Source of the DNA: JAKAVN01 sp963796565
GTDB lineage: Bacteria > Desulfobacterota > Binatia > Binatales > Binataceae
NCBI GenBank assembly: GCA_963796565.1
Contig: CAWCMA010000004.1
Coordinates: forward strand, 62,001 to 126,000
DNA: 64,000 nt
Direction of reading: 5' to 3'
Shown here: positions 50,496 to 57,849 of the stretch, one piece after another
Layout of the letters: every line of letters begins with the position of its first letter
Numbering within the stretch: position 1 is the stretch's first letter
Program-made: the position numbers and the translations under genes
Notes under the pieces: model-generated
Seen by the model: only the letters and a program-made list of their open reading frames with translations
What the model was told of the DNA's origin: nothing
Database searches by the model: none

Positions 50496-50893
50496 AACTG
50501 CGCAAGGGCCGAGGCTATCGGCGCGGCCGAATCGAGATCATCCCGATGATCGACGTGATGTTTTTCCTGTTGGTGACGTTCATGCTGGCGTCGCTGTCGA
50601 TGCAGAGTCTCAACTCGATCACGGTCAATCTTCCGCAGGGAGACGCGCCCAACCTTCAGCACAAGGAGTCCGTCGCACTGACTATTACCAAGGATAGTAA
50701 AATATTTCTCGACAAGACCCCGACCACGCTCGCGACGATGGCGTTTGCGCTGAAGAGCATGCTGCAAGGACAGGATCAGGGAGTGGTGGTCAACGCGGAC
50801 GGCGCCGCGCCGGAAGGTATCGTGGTGGAGGCGATGCTCCAGGCGCGCCGGGCCGGGGTGGAGCACTTTCTGATCGCGGTCAGGCGCGAATGA
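50492..50893 (+). CDS. exbD: ExbD/TolR biopolymer transport protein
   Basis: This 133-residue protein has one N-terminal membrane helix carrying the proton-path aspartate in IEIIPMIDVMFFLLVTFML (Asp about residue 21) and a periplasmic domain (LTITKDSKIFLDKTPTTLATM and GVVVNADGAAPEGIVVEAMLQARRAGVEHFLIAV). It pairs with ExbB to convert proton motive force into TonB movement. It overlaps exbB by 4 bases at its start and tonB by 4 bases at its end, so the three energiser genes are translationally coupled. Confidence 0.93.
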   Translation: MKLRKGRGYRRGRIEIIPMIDVMFFLLVTFMLASLSMQSLNSITVNLPQGDAPNLQHKESVALTITKDSKIFLDKTPTTLATMAFALKSMLQGQDQGVVVNADGAAPEGIVVEAMLQARRAGVEHFLIAVRRE

Positions 50894-51633
50894 ACAATGC
50901 GGTTCAAACAGCTTCGCCGTTCCTGGACCAACCGTGGCGCCGGCTGGTCTGGATTGCTCCGTTATCGGTCGCGATCTGGACCGCGCTCCTGCTCGGCTTC
51001 GCTCTTCTGCTCAAGCAGACGGCGCCGCCGCTGCCTGAAATGAAACCCATCGAGGCGCGGATCGTCGAGTTGCCTCCCGTGGTAGGAGGTCTCCGAGGCG
51101 GCCCCGCCGCCGCCCCGCATCCGGTCGCGCCGGCGCCACCCAAATCCAAGCCTCACGTCGAAGTCCGGCGCAAAGTGATTGCGAAGCCGCATCCCCACAA
51201 GGAGCGAATGGTGCCCGAAGCGCCGCCGTCGGTTGCGGGCACGCAGAAAGCCCCGGCCGAATCGAGCAACGCCGCATCCAAGGCGGCACCGGGCGAAAGC
51301 AATGAGAGTGCGGCGGCGCCGCCGGGGAAAGAAGGGACCGGAAGCGGGTCGGGGCCGGGCAGCGACAGCCTTGGTGCGCGGGCGATCTATTCGCCCGTGC
51401 CGAAGATTCCGGATGAGTTGCGCGACACGGCCTTTGAAGCGGTGGCGGTGGCGCACTTTGAGGTCTCCTACGACGGAAATGTAAAAGTGATTCTCGCGAA
51501 GCCGACACCGGATCCGCGGCTCAACCAGATTCTGCTCGACACGCTGCAGCAGTGGCGCTTCTTTCCGGCGATGAAGGGTGGGGTGGCGATCGATTCGGCC
51601 TTCGACGTGCGAATTCCGATAAGCGTTCAGTGA
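50890..51633 (+). CDS. tonB: TonB energy transducer
   Basis: The 247 residues show the TonB layout. There is a cytoplasmic start and single membrane anchor (LVWIAPLSVAIWTALLLGFALLL, about 19-41), then a long periplasmic linker rich in Pro, Ala, Lys and Ser with stretches such as APHPVAPAPPKSKPH. The C-terminal TonB domain (IYSPVPKIPDELRDTAFEAVAVAHFEVSYDGNVKVILAKPTPDPRLNQILLDTLQQWRFFPA) contacts receptor TonB boxes. The C-terminal VSYDGNV and QWRFFPA segments are typical. It completes a receptor-ExbB-ExbD-TonB unit dedicated to one substrate. Confidence 0.93.
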   Translation: MNNAVQTASPFLDQPWRRLVWIAPLSVAIWTALLLGFALLLKQTAPPLPEMKPIEARIVELPPVVGGLRGGPAAAPHPVAPAPPKSKPHVEVRRKVIAKPHPHKERMVPEAPPSVAGTQKAPAESSNAASKAAPGESNESAAAPPGKEGTGSGSGPGSDSLGARAIYSPVPKIPDELRDTAFEAVAVAHFEVSYDGNVKVILAKPTPDPRLNQILLDTLQQWRFFPAMKGGVAIDSAFDVRIPISVQ

Positions 51634-51723
51634 ACGAATCCTGCGGCTGGTATTGGCGCGCGCTTTTTGACAGAAATCAGCCTCTATCACGTTTCGCATC
51701 TGGTACATGGAAGGGGTGACAGC

Positions 51724-52581
51724 ATGAAGATTGGGCTGCTGATGCCGTTTAACGAGGATACCGCCAACCCGGCGGATTTTTGCCGCACCGCCGAGGAGTT
51801 GGGTTTCGAGTCCATGTGGGTGCCCGAGCATCCGATTCTCCCCGCCAACCCCAAGACCCCATTCCCGCAGGGCGGACCGATCCCGCCGATCTATTCGCAC
51901 ATGGGCGATCAGTTCGTCGCGCTCAGCATGGGAGCGGCGGCCACCAAAAAATTGAAGCTCGCCACCGGCATCTGCCTGGTGCCCGAACACAACCCGATGA
52001 TCCTGGCCAAGCAGATCGGCAGCCTCGACAACTTCTCCGGCGGCCGCTTCATCTTCGGCATCGGCGCCGGATGGCTGCGCGAGGAAACCGAACTGCTCGG
52101 CGGCGACTTTCCGCATCGCTGGACGCAGACCGCCGAGTACATTGCCGCGATGCGCGAGCTGTGGACCAAGGGCGAAGCGTCGTTCGAGGGCAGGTACGTC
52201 AAGTTTCCGGCGATCCGATCCTATCCGCGTCCCGCGCAGCCTGGCGGGCCGCCGGTGTTGCTCGGCAGCCGCGACAAGAACGCGCTCAAGCGCGTCGCCA
52301 AGTGGGGCGACGGATGGTGTCCGATTCGCATCAGCGTCGACGAGATGAAACAGGCGACCACGGAGTTGCGCGAGGAGTGTCACAAGGCCGGCCGCGACTA
52401 CGGCAAGCTCGACTTGACCGTGATGGGTTGGGTGGGTGACGAGCGCGCCAAGGCGCAGGACGAACTCGGCAGGTACGCGGCACTTGGCGTCGGCCGCTTC
52501 GTAGTCGCAATGGTCGCCGGCGTGCTCGGTCCGGACAAGTACGCGCCGGAACTCGAGCGACTCGCCAAGGTCTACGTCTGA
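51724..52581 (+). CDS. LLM-class F420-dependent oxidoreductase (third of three)
   Basis: This 285-residue luciferase-like protein begins MKIGLLMPFNEDTANP. The family landmarks are CRTAEELGFESMWVPEHP, KLATGICLVPEHNPMILAKQIGSLDNFSGGRFIFGIGAGWLREE, the P-V-L-L-G-S strand and AKWGDGWCPIRI. The arrangement resembles the short F420-dependent group (about 280-300 residues) common in actinobacteria and Binatota. ATG 51724 follows AAGGGGTGACAGC. The upstream in-frame TTG would add 19 unlike residues. The Gfo/Idh/MocA gene follows closely. The substrate is unknown and F420 use is inferred. Confidence 0.85.
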   Translation: MKIGLLMPFNEDTANPADFCRTAEELGFESMWVPEHPILPANPKTPFPQGGPIPPIYSHMGDQFVALSMGAAATKKLKLATGICLVPEHNPMILAKQIGSLDNFSGGRFIFGIGAGWLREETELLGGDFPHRWTQTAEYIAAMRELWTKGEASFEGRYVKFPAIRSYPRPAQPGGPPVLLGSRDKNALKRVAKWGDGWCPIRISVDEMKQATTELREECHKAGRDYGKLDLTVMGWVGDERAKAQDELGRYAALGVGRFVVAMVAGVLGPDKYAPELERLAKVYV

Positions 52582-52630
52582 AGGATTGGCGGATCTGGCG
52601 GATCTGAAAAAGATTGCCGGTTCGAGGACG

Positions 52631-53662
52631 ATGTTGCGCGGAGCGATTTCCGGCTTCGGCGAGGTTGCCGCGCAGGCGCACTTTGCGGGATGGCGCTCGC
52701 GGCCCGAGGTCAATATCGTCGCGATTCATGACCCGGTCTCCGAGCGGCGCCATCATGCGATGCGCCTCATCCCGAACATCCGCGTTTACGACGACCTTGA
52801 GCTGATGCTCGACGGCGAGCGCCTGGACTTCGTCGATGTCGCAAGCCCGCCCGCCTATCATGCGGCGACGGCGCGGATGGCGCTGGCGGCCGGCGCTCAC
52901 GTGCTGGTCGAGAAGCCGCTGTGTCTCGCGGCCGATGAATTCGAGTCTCTGTGCGCGGCCGCCTCGAGCCGCGGACGCGTACTGATGTGCGTGCACAACT
53001 GGAAGTACGCTGCGACCTACCGGCTCGCCCATGACCTCATCAGGGCGGGGCGGCTCGGCGAGATTCGCTACCTCGCGCTCGACCGGTTGCGCAAGGCGCC
53101 GGCGGGTATCGGCGTCGGCGCGAGTGGCCGATGGCGGATGGGCGCGGCGAGCGGCGGTGGAATCCTGGTGGATCACGGATGGCATGTCTTTTATCTGATG
53201 CGATGGTTGATGGGCGGCCTGGACCCGGCCGCCATTGCGGCGTTCATGAGTGTCAGTGAAGGAGCGCCGGTCGAGGATTTAGCCGACCTCAGGGTGATTT
53301 TTCCGGGGGACAGGATTGCCTCGGCCCATCTGAGTTGGCGCTCACCGGTGCGGCGCACGCGCGCGATGCTATACGGCACCGAAGCGGCGCTCGAAATCGA
53401 CGGCGACCGCGTGCTGCTGACCGCGCGGTCTGGAAGCTCGGAAGATCTTTCCGTGACGCCTGAGGTCGACGATTCGTATCATTCAGCCTGGTTTGCCGGG
53501 ATGGCTGCGGACTTCGAGTGCGCGGTCCGTCAGGAGGTCGAAGAAGGCGCCATATCCCTCATGGCAGCCGAAAACCTCGCCGAAGCGCGGGCCGCGCTGG
53601 CTTTAACCCTCGGCGCGCAGGAATCGAGTCGGCAAGGCGGCAATCAAATTATGCTTGCATGA
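52631..53662 (+). CDS. Gfo/Idh/MocA family oxidoreductase
   Basis: This 343-residue NAD(P)-dependent dehydrogenase acts on sugars, inositols or related polyols. The Rossmann start is LRGAISGFGEVAAQAHF, followed by VDVASPPAYHAATARMALAAGAHVLVEKPLCL with the family EKP lysine. HNWKYAATYRLAHDLI and the substrate-side ILVDHGWHVFYLMRWLMGG with two His follow. ATG 52631 is preferred. The frame is open to TTG 52586, but that start has no spaced ribosome site. Given ino1 and the cyclitol-like cluster, an inositol-type substrate is worth considering, but nothing in the sequence proves it. Confidence 0.85.
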   Translation: MLRGAISGFGEVAAQAHFAGWRSRPEVNIVAIHDPVSERRHHAMRLIPNIRVYDDLELMLDGERLDFVDVASPPAYHAATARMALAAGAHVLVEKPLCLAADEFESLCAAASSRGRVLMCVHNWKYAATYRLAHDLIRAGRLGEIRYLALDRLRKAPAGIGVGASGRWRMGAASGGGILVDHGWHVFYLMRWLMGGLDPAAIAAFMSVSEGAPVEDLADLRVIFPGDRIASAHLSWRSPVRRTRAMLYGTEAALEIDGDRVLLTARSGSSEDLSVTPEVDDSYHSAWFAGMAADFECAVRQEVEEGAISLMAAENLAEARAALALTLGAQESSRQGGNQIMLA

Positions 53663-53835
53663 ACTGCCTGTTACTTCAGGCATCCAGCCCCTATTGACTT
53701 TAAGCAATCGGACTATAAAGTGCTCATTGACCGGTAGGTTAGCGAGTAGCTGGGAGCCATGTTTGAGGCTCACCAAAAGCTCTCCCGTTCGCCCGGCCAG
53801 GAAATCGGCCCAGATGGTCGAGGGGGGCCACCAAA
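53663..53835 (+). promoter_or_regulatory. Leader and candidate promoter/operator of the hopanoid operon regulator
   Basis: A hairpin TGCCTG-TTACTT-CAGGCA (53665-53682) follows the dehydrogenase gene. TTGACT (53694-53699) and TATAAA (53714-53719) could be -35 and -10 boxes, although their 14-base spacing is short. An imperfect palindrome TGACC-GGTA-GGTTA (53728-53741) lies where transcription would begin and may be the site for the TetR protein encoded next. Confidence 0.4.
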
Positions 53836-54504
53836 GTGCATCTACCGGAGTATATGGCGTCTGACGCGCGTTCGACTTCACCGGAAAAACCCCAGGATTC
53901 GCGGGATGAAATCCTCAAGGCGGGTATCCGTCTGTTCGCTCGCCACGGCTTTCACGAGACCTCGATGTCTGAGGTGGCGCGCGACGCGAAGGTCAGCAAG
54001 GCGCTGATTTTCTGGCATTTTAAGACCAAAGAGGAACTGTTCCTCGCGGTCCTTAACAGGTTGTTGGAGCCGTATTTCATCGATTTTGCCGAAGAGGTCG
54101 GGGCGCTCGACGAGCGCGCGCAGTTGCGCAAGCTGGTGCAGTCCTACCTGCTTTTCGTTCGCGACAACGCTCCCTCCGTGCGTTTTTTCCTCGGCCAAAT
54201 GCTGCACGGCGAAAAGGTCCCCGAAGAACTGGCCACGCAGGTGATGAAACTTTACGACGGCTATCGCGAATTGATGATCGACATTGTCCGCCGTGCCCAG
54301 GACAAGAATCTTTGCTCGCGCGACCTCGCCCCCGAGGCGGCCGCCGGCTTCATGGTGTCGGCGCTCAACGGCTCGCTTATCGGCTTCCTGTTCACCGGCG
54401 GCGGCACGGCGGACGAACTCGACCGGGCGGTCACGATGCTCGAGGAATGGCTGTTCCGGGATCCCACACAACGCTCCACCGAGGGCGGCAAGGCCGTCGC
54501 TTAA
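53836..54504 (+). CDS. TetR/AcrR-family regulator at the head of the hopanoid operon
   Basis: This 222-residue TetR-type regulator has an N-terminal DNA-binding domain DEILKAGIRLFARHGFHETSMSEVARDAKVSKALIFWHFKTKEELFLAVL (residues about 23-72) with the typical helix-turn-helix and the K-A-L-I-F-W-H-F recognition helix. The C-terminal ligand-binding domain is all-helical and ends in a disordered tail. GTG 53836 has a GAGGGGGG site 8 bases upstream. ATG 53854 is an alternative six codons later. hpnH begins 39 bases after the stop, so it probably controls hopanoid synthesis, perhaps in response to a lipid. That is inference from position. Confidence 0.85.
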   Translation: MHLPEYMASDARSTSPEKPQDSRDEILKAGIRLFARHGFHETSMSEVARDAKVSKALIFWHFKTKEELFLAVLNRLLEPYFIDFAEEVGALDERAQLRKLVQSYLLFVRDNAPSVRFFLGQMLHGEKVPEELATQVMKLYDGYRELMIDIVRRAQDKNLCSRDLAPEAAAGFMVSALNGSLIGFLFTGGGTADELDRAVTMLEEWLFRDPTQRSTEGGKAVA

Positions 54505-54543
54505 CCCTGCTTTTCAGGAACAGTACTAAGGAAACCATCAAGT

Positions 54544-55545
54544 ATGCGAGTACCGCTGAAGCTGATGCTGGATCTTGGCCGCTACATGCGCCGCAAGCGG
54601 CGCGCGGGCGAGAAGTACTTTCCGCTGGTGCTGATGTTGGAACCGCTGCACGCCTGCAATCTCGCCTGCATCGGATGCGGCCGGATCGTGGAGTACAAGG
54701 ACACCATCCGCGACCAGATGCCGCTGGAGGAGGCGCTCGGCGCCGCCGAGGAAGCCAACGCACCGATCGTTTCGATCTGCGGCGGCGAACCGTTGATGTA
54801 CAAGCACATCGTGCCGCTTACCAAGGGGCTGCTCGAACGCCAGCGCCACGTGCAGATTTGCACCAACGCGATCCTGCTCGAACGCTTCATCCGCAACGTC
54901 GCGCCCAGCCCCTATCTGAGCTTCAACGTCCATATCGACGGCATGCGCGAGACTCACGACCGCGTAGTCGACCGCAACGGCGTTTTCGACACCTGCGTGC
55001 GCATGATCAAGCTGCTCAAGGAAAAGGGCTATCGCGTGCAGACCAATTCGACCATTTTCCGCGAGACCGGCGCGGAGGAGATCGAAGAGCTGGTCAAGAT
55101 GCTCGGCGCGCTCGGCGTCGACGGGATGCTGCTGACCCCCGGCTATCATTACCAGGTGCTGACCAACGACGACATCTACCTCAAGCGCGAGGAGATGCCG
55201 CAAAAGTTCAAACGCGTGCGCAAGCTCGCCGAGGACTACAAGATCATCAATACTCCGATCTATCTCGACTACCTGGTCGGCGAGCGCGATCTGCTGTGCA
55301 GCCCCTGGACCACCGTCACGCGCAATCCGCAGGGCTGGAAGGGCCCCTGCTATCTGATCACCAACGGCCACTACAAGACTTTCAGCCAGATGCACGAGGC
55401 GACCGACTGGGAGTACTATCGCACGAAGCAGGATATTCGATGCCGTGATTGCAAGCTGCACTCCGGCTTCGAGGGCACTGTGGCGCTGCAGTTTGGCGAC
55501 AATCTGAAAGACTCCTGGCGGATGGTGCGCCACTACATGTCCTGA
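54544..55545 (+). CDS. hpnH: Adenosyl-hopene transferase, radical SAM
   Basis: HpnH adds the 5'-deoxyadenosyl group of SAM to diploptene, the first step of the extended hopanoid side chain. The 333 residues match the family. The cluster motif is Cys38-x3-Cys42-x2-Cys45 in LHACNLACIGCGRI, preceded by the typical MRVPLKLMLDLGRYMRRKR. VSICGGEPLMYKHI, VQICTNAILL and the C-terminal Cys-rich GPCYLITNGHYKTF and RCRDCKLHSGFEG also match. ATG 54544 gives the family start. It is followed by the isoprenoid genes that make its substrate. HpnG, which would process the product, is not in the window. Confidence 0.96.
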   Translation: MRVPLKLMLDLGRYMRRKRRAGEKYFPLVLMLEPLHACNLACIGCGRIVEYKDTIRDQMPLEEALGAAEEANAPIVSICGGEPLMYKHIVPLTKGLLERQRHVQICTNAILLERFIRNVAPSPYLSFNVHIDGMRETHDRVVDRNGVFDTCVRMIKLLKEKGYRVQTNSTIFRETGAEEIEELVKMLGALGVDGMLLTPGYHYQVLTNDDIYLKREEMPQKFKRVRKLAEDYKIINTPIYLDYLVGERDLLCSPWTTVTRNPQGWKGPCYLITNGHYKTFSQMHEATDWEYYRTKQDIRCRDCKLHSGFEGTVALQFGDNLKDSWRMVRHYMS

Positions 55546-55655
55546 CCGGGGCTGCTGCCCGACGCGGGCGCGGCGCCACCCCGGTGGCGCTGCACCGCTT
55601 TGCGCAGATGGCTTTGGTGATCTCACGAGGCTAACCCGATCGCGACGGTAATCTT

Positions 55656-56675
55656 ATGGCGGAAGCGAAATCCAATCAGTCCGATCGCATGGACACGCCG
55701 AAACACGAAGGCGCGGCGCACGCGCATCCGGACGGCGCGTCGGCCAACGGCCGCGCCCACGCAGGCGGCAGCAGGGCGCCGCTGGAAATCGAGCGCTATC
55801 TGCGCGAGCGCGCGGCGATCGTCAATCGAGCGCTCGCCAGCGCGGTCGCGGAGACCGACGCTCCCGCCCGGCGGCTTTTGGAGGCGATGCGCTACAGCCT
55901 GCTTGCGGGCGGCAAGCGGCTGCGCCCCGTGCTCGCCCTGGCGGCGTGCGAAGCGGTCGGCGGTCCGTTGGAAGCCGCGATGGGGTTCGCGTGTGCAATG
56001 GAGATGATTCATACCTATTCGCTGGTCCACGACGATCTCCCCTGCATGGACGACGACGATCTGCGCCGCGGCCGCCCGACCAATCACAGGGTTTACGGCG
56101 AAGCGATCGCGACGCTGGCGGGCGACGCGCTACTGACCGACGCGTTCTGGATGCTGGCCAAACCCCCTGCGGCGTCCACCGGCGTGCCGCCGTCAGCCCT
56201 GCTCGCGACGGTCGCGGAACTGGCCGAGGCGGCGGGCTCGGCCGGGATGGTCGCGGGGCAGGCGATCGATCTGCTCGGTGAAGGCCGCACCCTGACGATC
56301 GAGGAGCTGGAATATCTGCATCGCAGAAAGACCGGCGCGCTGTTCGTCGCCGCGGTGCGTGGCGGTGCGCGTCTGGGCGGCGCCAGCGAGGACCAGCTCG
56401 GGGCGCTGGAGGCCTACGCGCGCGCACTCGGACTCGCCTTCCAGGTGATCGACGATATCCTCGACGTCGAGGCTTCGACCGAGCAGATGGGCAAGCGCAC
56501 GGGTAAGGACGTCGCGCACGGCAAGAATACCTACCCCGCGCTGATCGGCCTGGACAAGTCATGGGAGCTCGCGCGTGATCTGGAGCGCCGCGCGCGTCAC
56601 GCGCTCGACGGTTTCGACCATCGCGCCGAACCGCTCAGGGCGCTGGCGAGTTTCGCCGTGGAGCGCAGACTGTGA
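55656..56675 (+). CDS. ispA: Polyprenyl (farnesyl-type) diphosphate synthase
   Basis: This 339-residue trans-prenyltransferase joins isopentenyl diphosphate to allylic diphosphates. Key motifs are LLAGGKRLRPVLALAA (83-98), the first Asp-rich motif HDDLPCMDDDDLRRGR (125-140) with the two-residue insertion of bacterial FPP synthases, HRRKTGALF, and the second Asp-rich motif QVIDDILDVEA. The residues before the first motif (TYSLV) fit farnesyl-length product, which squalene synthesis needs. A 40-residue Ala/His-rich leader is unusual. The 3' end overlaps the zinc dehydrogenase start by 4 bases, so the two are coupled in the hopanoid operon. Confidence 0.92.
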   Translation: MAEAKSNQSDRMDTPKHEGAAHAHPDGASANGRAHAGGSRAPLEIERYLRERAAIVNRALASAVAETDAPARRLLEAMRYSLLAGGKRLRPVLALAACEAVGGPLEAAMGFACAMEMIHTYSLVHDDLPCMDDDDLRRGRPTNHRVYGEAIATLAGDALLTDAFWMLAKPPAASTGVPPSALLATVAELAEAAGSAGMVAGQAIDLLGEGRTLTIEELEYLHRRKTGALFVAAVRGGARLGGASEDQLGALEAYARALGLAFQVIDDILDVEASTEQMGKRTGKDVAHGKNTYPALIGLDKSWELARDLERRARHALDGFDHRAEPLRALASFAVERRL

Positions 56676-57754
56676 AGTCAGCCGCGGCCGAAGCTTTTTC
56701 CGCGGCGGTTGCGCCGGCGCCGGCTCACGCGCGCCAGGCCGTGCTGTTCGCGCCGGGCGAGCTGCGGCTGTGCGATTTCACGCCGCCGCGCCCCGGCCCG
56801 GGCGAGCTTCTGTTGCGCGTCAAATGCGCGCTAAGTTGCGGCACCGATCTCAAGACTTATCGCCGTGGCCATCCGATGTGGCGTCTGCCCACGCCGTTCG
56901 GGCACGAGTTCGCGGGCGTGGTGGTCGAGGCGGGCGAAGGCGTCACCGGGTTCAGGGCCGGCGACGAGTTGATGGCGGCGCCGACCGCGCCCTGCGAAGC
57001 GTGCTTCTATTGTCGCCGCGGACAGGAAAATCTCTGCCCGCAGGCGATGGATAAGATGGTGATGGGGGCGTACGCGGATTTTTTGCTGCTGCCGGCGCAT
57101 GTGGTCGCGCGCAACGCTTTTCGCAAGCCCGCCGCGCTTTCCTTCGAAGAGGCCGCGCTGCTCGAGCCGCTTTCCTGCATCGTTCATGCGCAGGCGCTCG
57201 CGCGGCCCGAGCCCGCCGAGAGCGTGCTGATAATCGGCGCGGGCGCTTTCGGTCTGCTCCACATGCTGGCGCTGCGCACGGCCGGAGTGCGCGAGGTCGC
57301 GGTCGCAGGGCGCGGCGCGGATCGCCTCGAATGGGCGGGACGGCTCGGCGCCGACCGCGTGATCGACGCTGCCGCGGGCGATTCCGCGGCCGAAGTTGCG
57401 CGGCTCAACGACGGCTTTGGGCCCGACCTGGTGATCGAGTGCACCGGGCAGGTCGAGGGATGGCGTGACGCGTTCGCGCGCGTGCGGCGCGGTGGCCGGG
57501 TGGTATTCTTCGGAGGATGTGCCGCCGGCACCGCGCTCGAGATCGACACACGCCGCATGCATTACGACAATCTCACGCTGATCGCTCCGTTTCATTTTCG
57601 GCCGCGCGACGTGCGCCGCGCTTACGAGCTGCTCGCGGATGGCCGCCTGGGTGCCGACCGCATCATCAACGCGCATCGTCCGCTCGCGGATATCGCCGGG
57701 GTCTTTGAGATGCTCGAGCGTGGCACGGTGTTGAAGTGCGCGGTCATTCCCTGA
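56672..57754 (+). CDS. Zinc-type medium-chain dehydrogenase in the hopanoid operon
   Basis: This 360-residue MDR alcohol dehydrogenase has catalytic zinc ligands in ALSCGTDLKTYRRG and PTPFGHEFAGVVVEAGEGV (Cys and His-Glu), structural zinc ligands in PCEACFYCRRGQENLC, and the NAD(P) fold SVLIIGAGAFGLLHMLALRTAG. It resembles threonine/sorbitol dehydrogenases. The GTG start overlaps ispA by 4 bases and shc follows after 95 bases, so it is an operon member. The first 20 residues are Ala-rich. Oxidation or reduction of an isoprenoid or hopanoid side-chain alcohol is a reasonable guess. It is not one of the named Hpn proteins that I know. Confidence 0.87.
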   Translation: MKSAAAEAFSAAVAPAPAHARQAVLFAPGELRLCDFTPPRPGPGELLLRVKCALSCGTDLKTYRRGHPMWRLPTPFGHEFAGVVVEAGEGVTGFRAGDELMAAPTAPCEACFYCRRGQENLCPQAMDKMVMGAYADFLLLPAHVVARNAFRKPAALSFEEAALLEPLSCIVHAQALARPEPAESVLIIGAGAFGLLHMLALRTAGVREVAVAGRGADRLEWAGRLGADRVIDAAAGDSAAEVARLNDGFGPDLVIECTGQVEGWRDAFARVRRGGRVVFFGGCAAGTALEIDTRRMHYDNLTLIAPFHFRPRDVRRAYELLADGRLGADRIINAHRPLADIAGVFEMLERGTVLKCAVIP

Positions 57755-57849
57755 AGGGGCTGATCGCGCGAGGAGGGGAGGTGGCGGGAGATCCGAAGGC
57801 GGCTCTCCTACCGATAACACGCCGATGATCGGCAGGAATCTCGAATCCT

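Noticed and set aside
50962..52713. 583-codon minus-strand frame over tonB and the LLM gene
   Set aside because: It runs across two well-supported genes on the other strand and shows no family motif.
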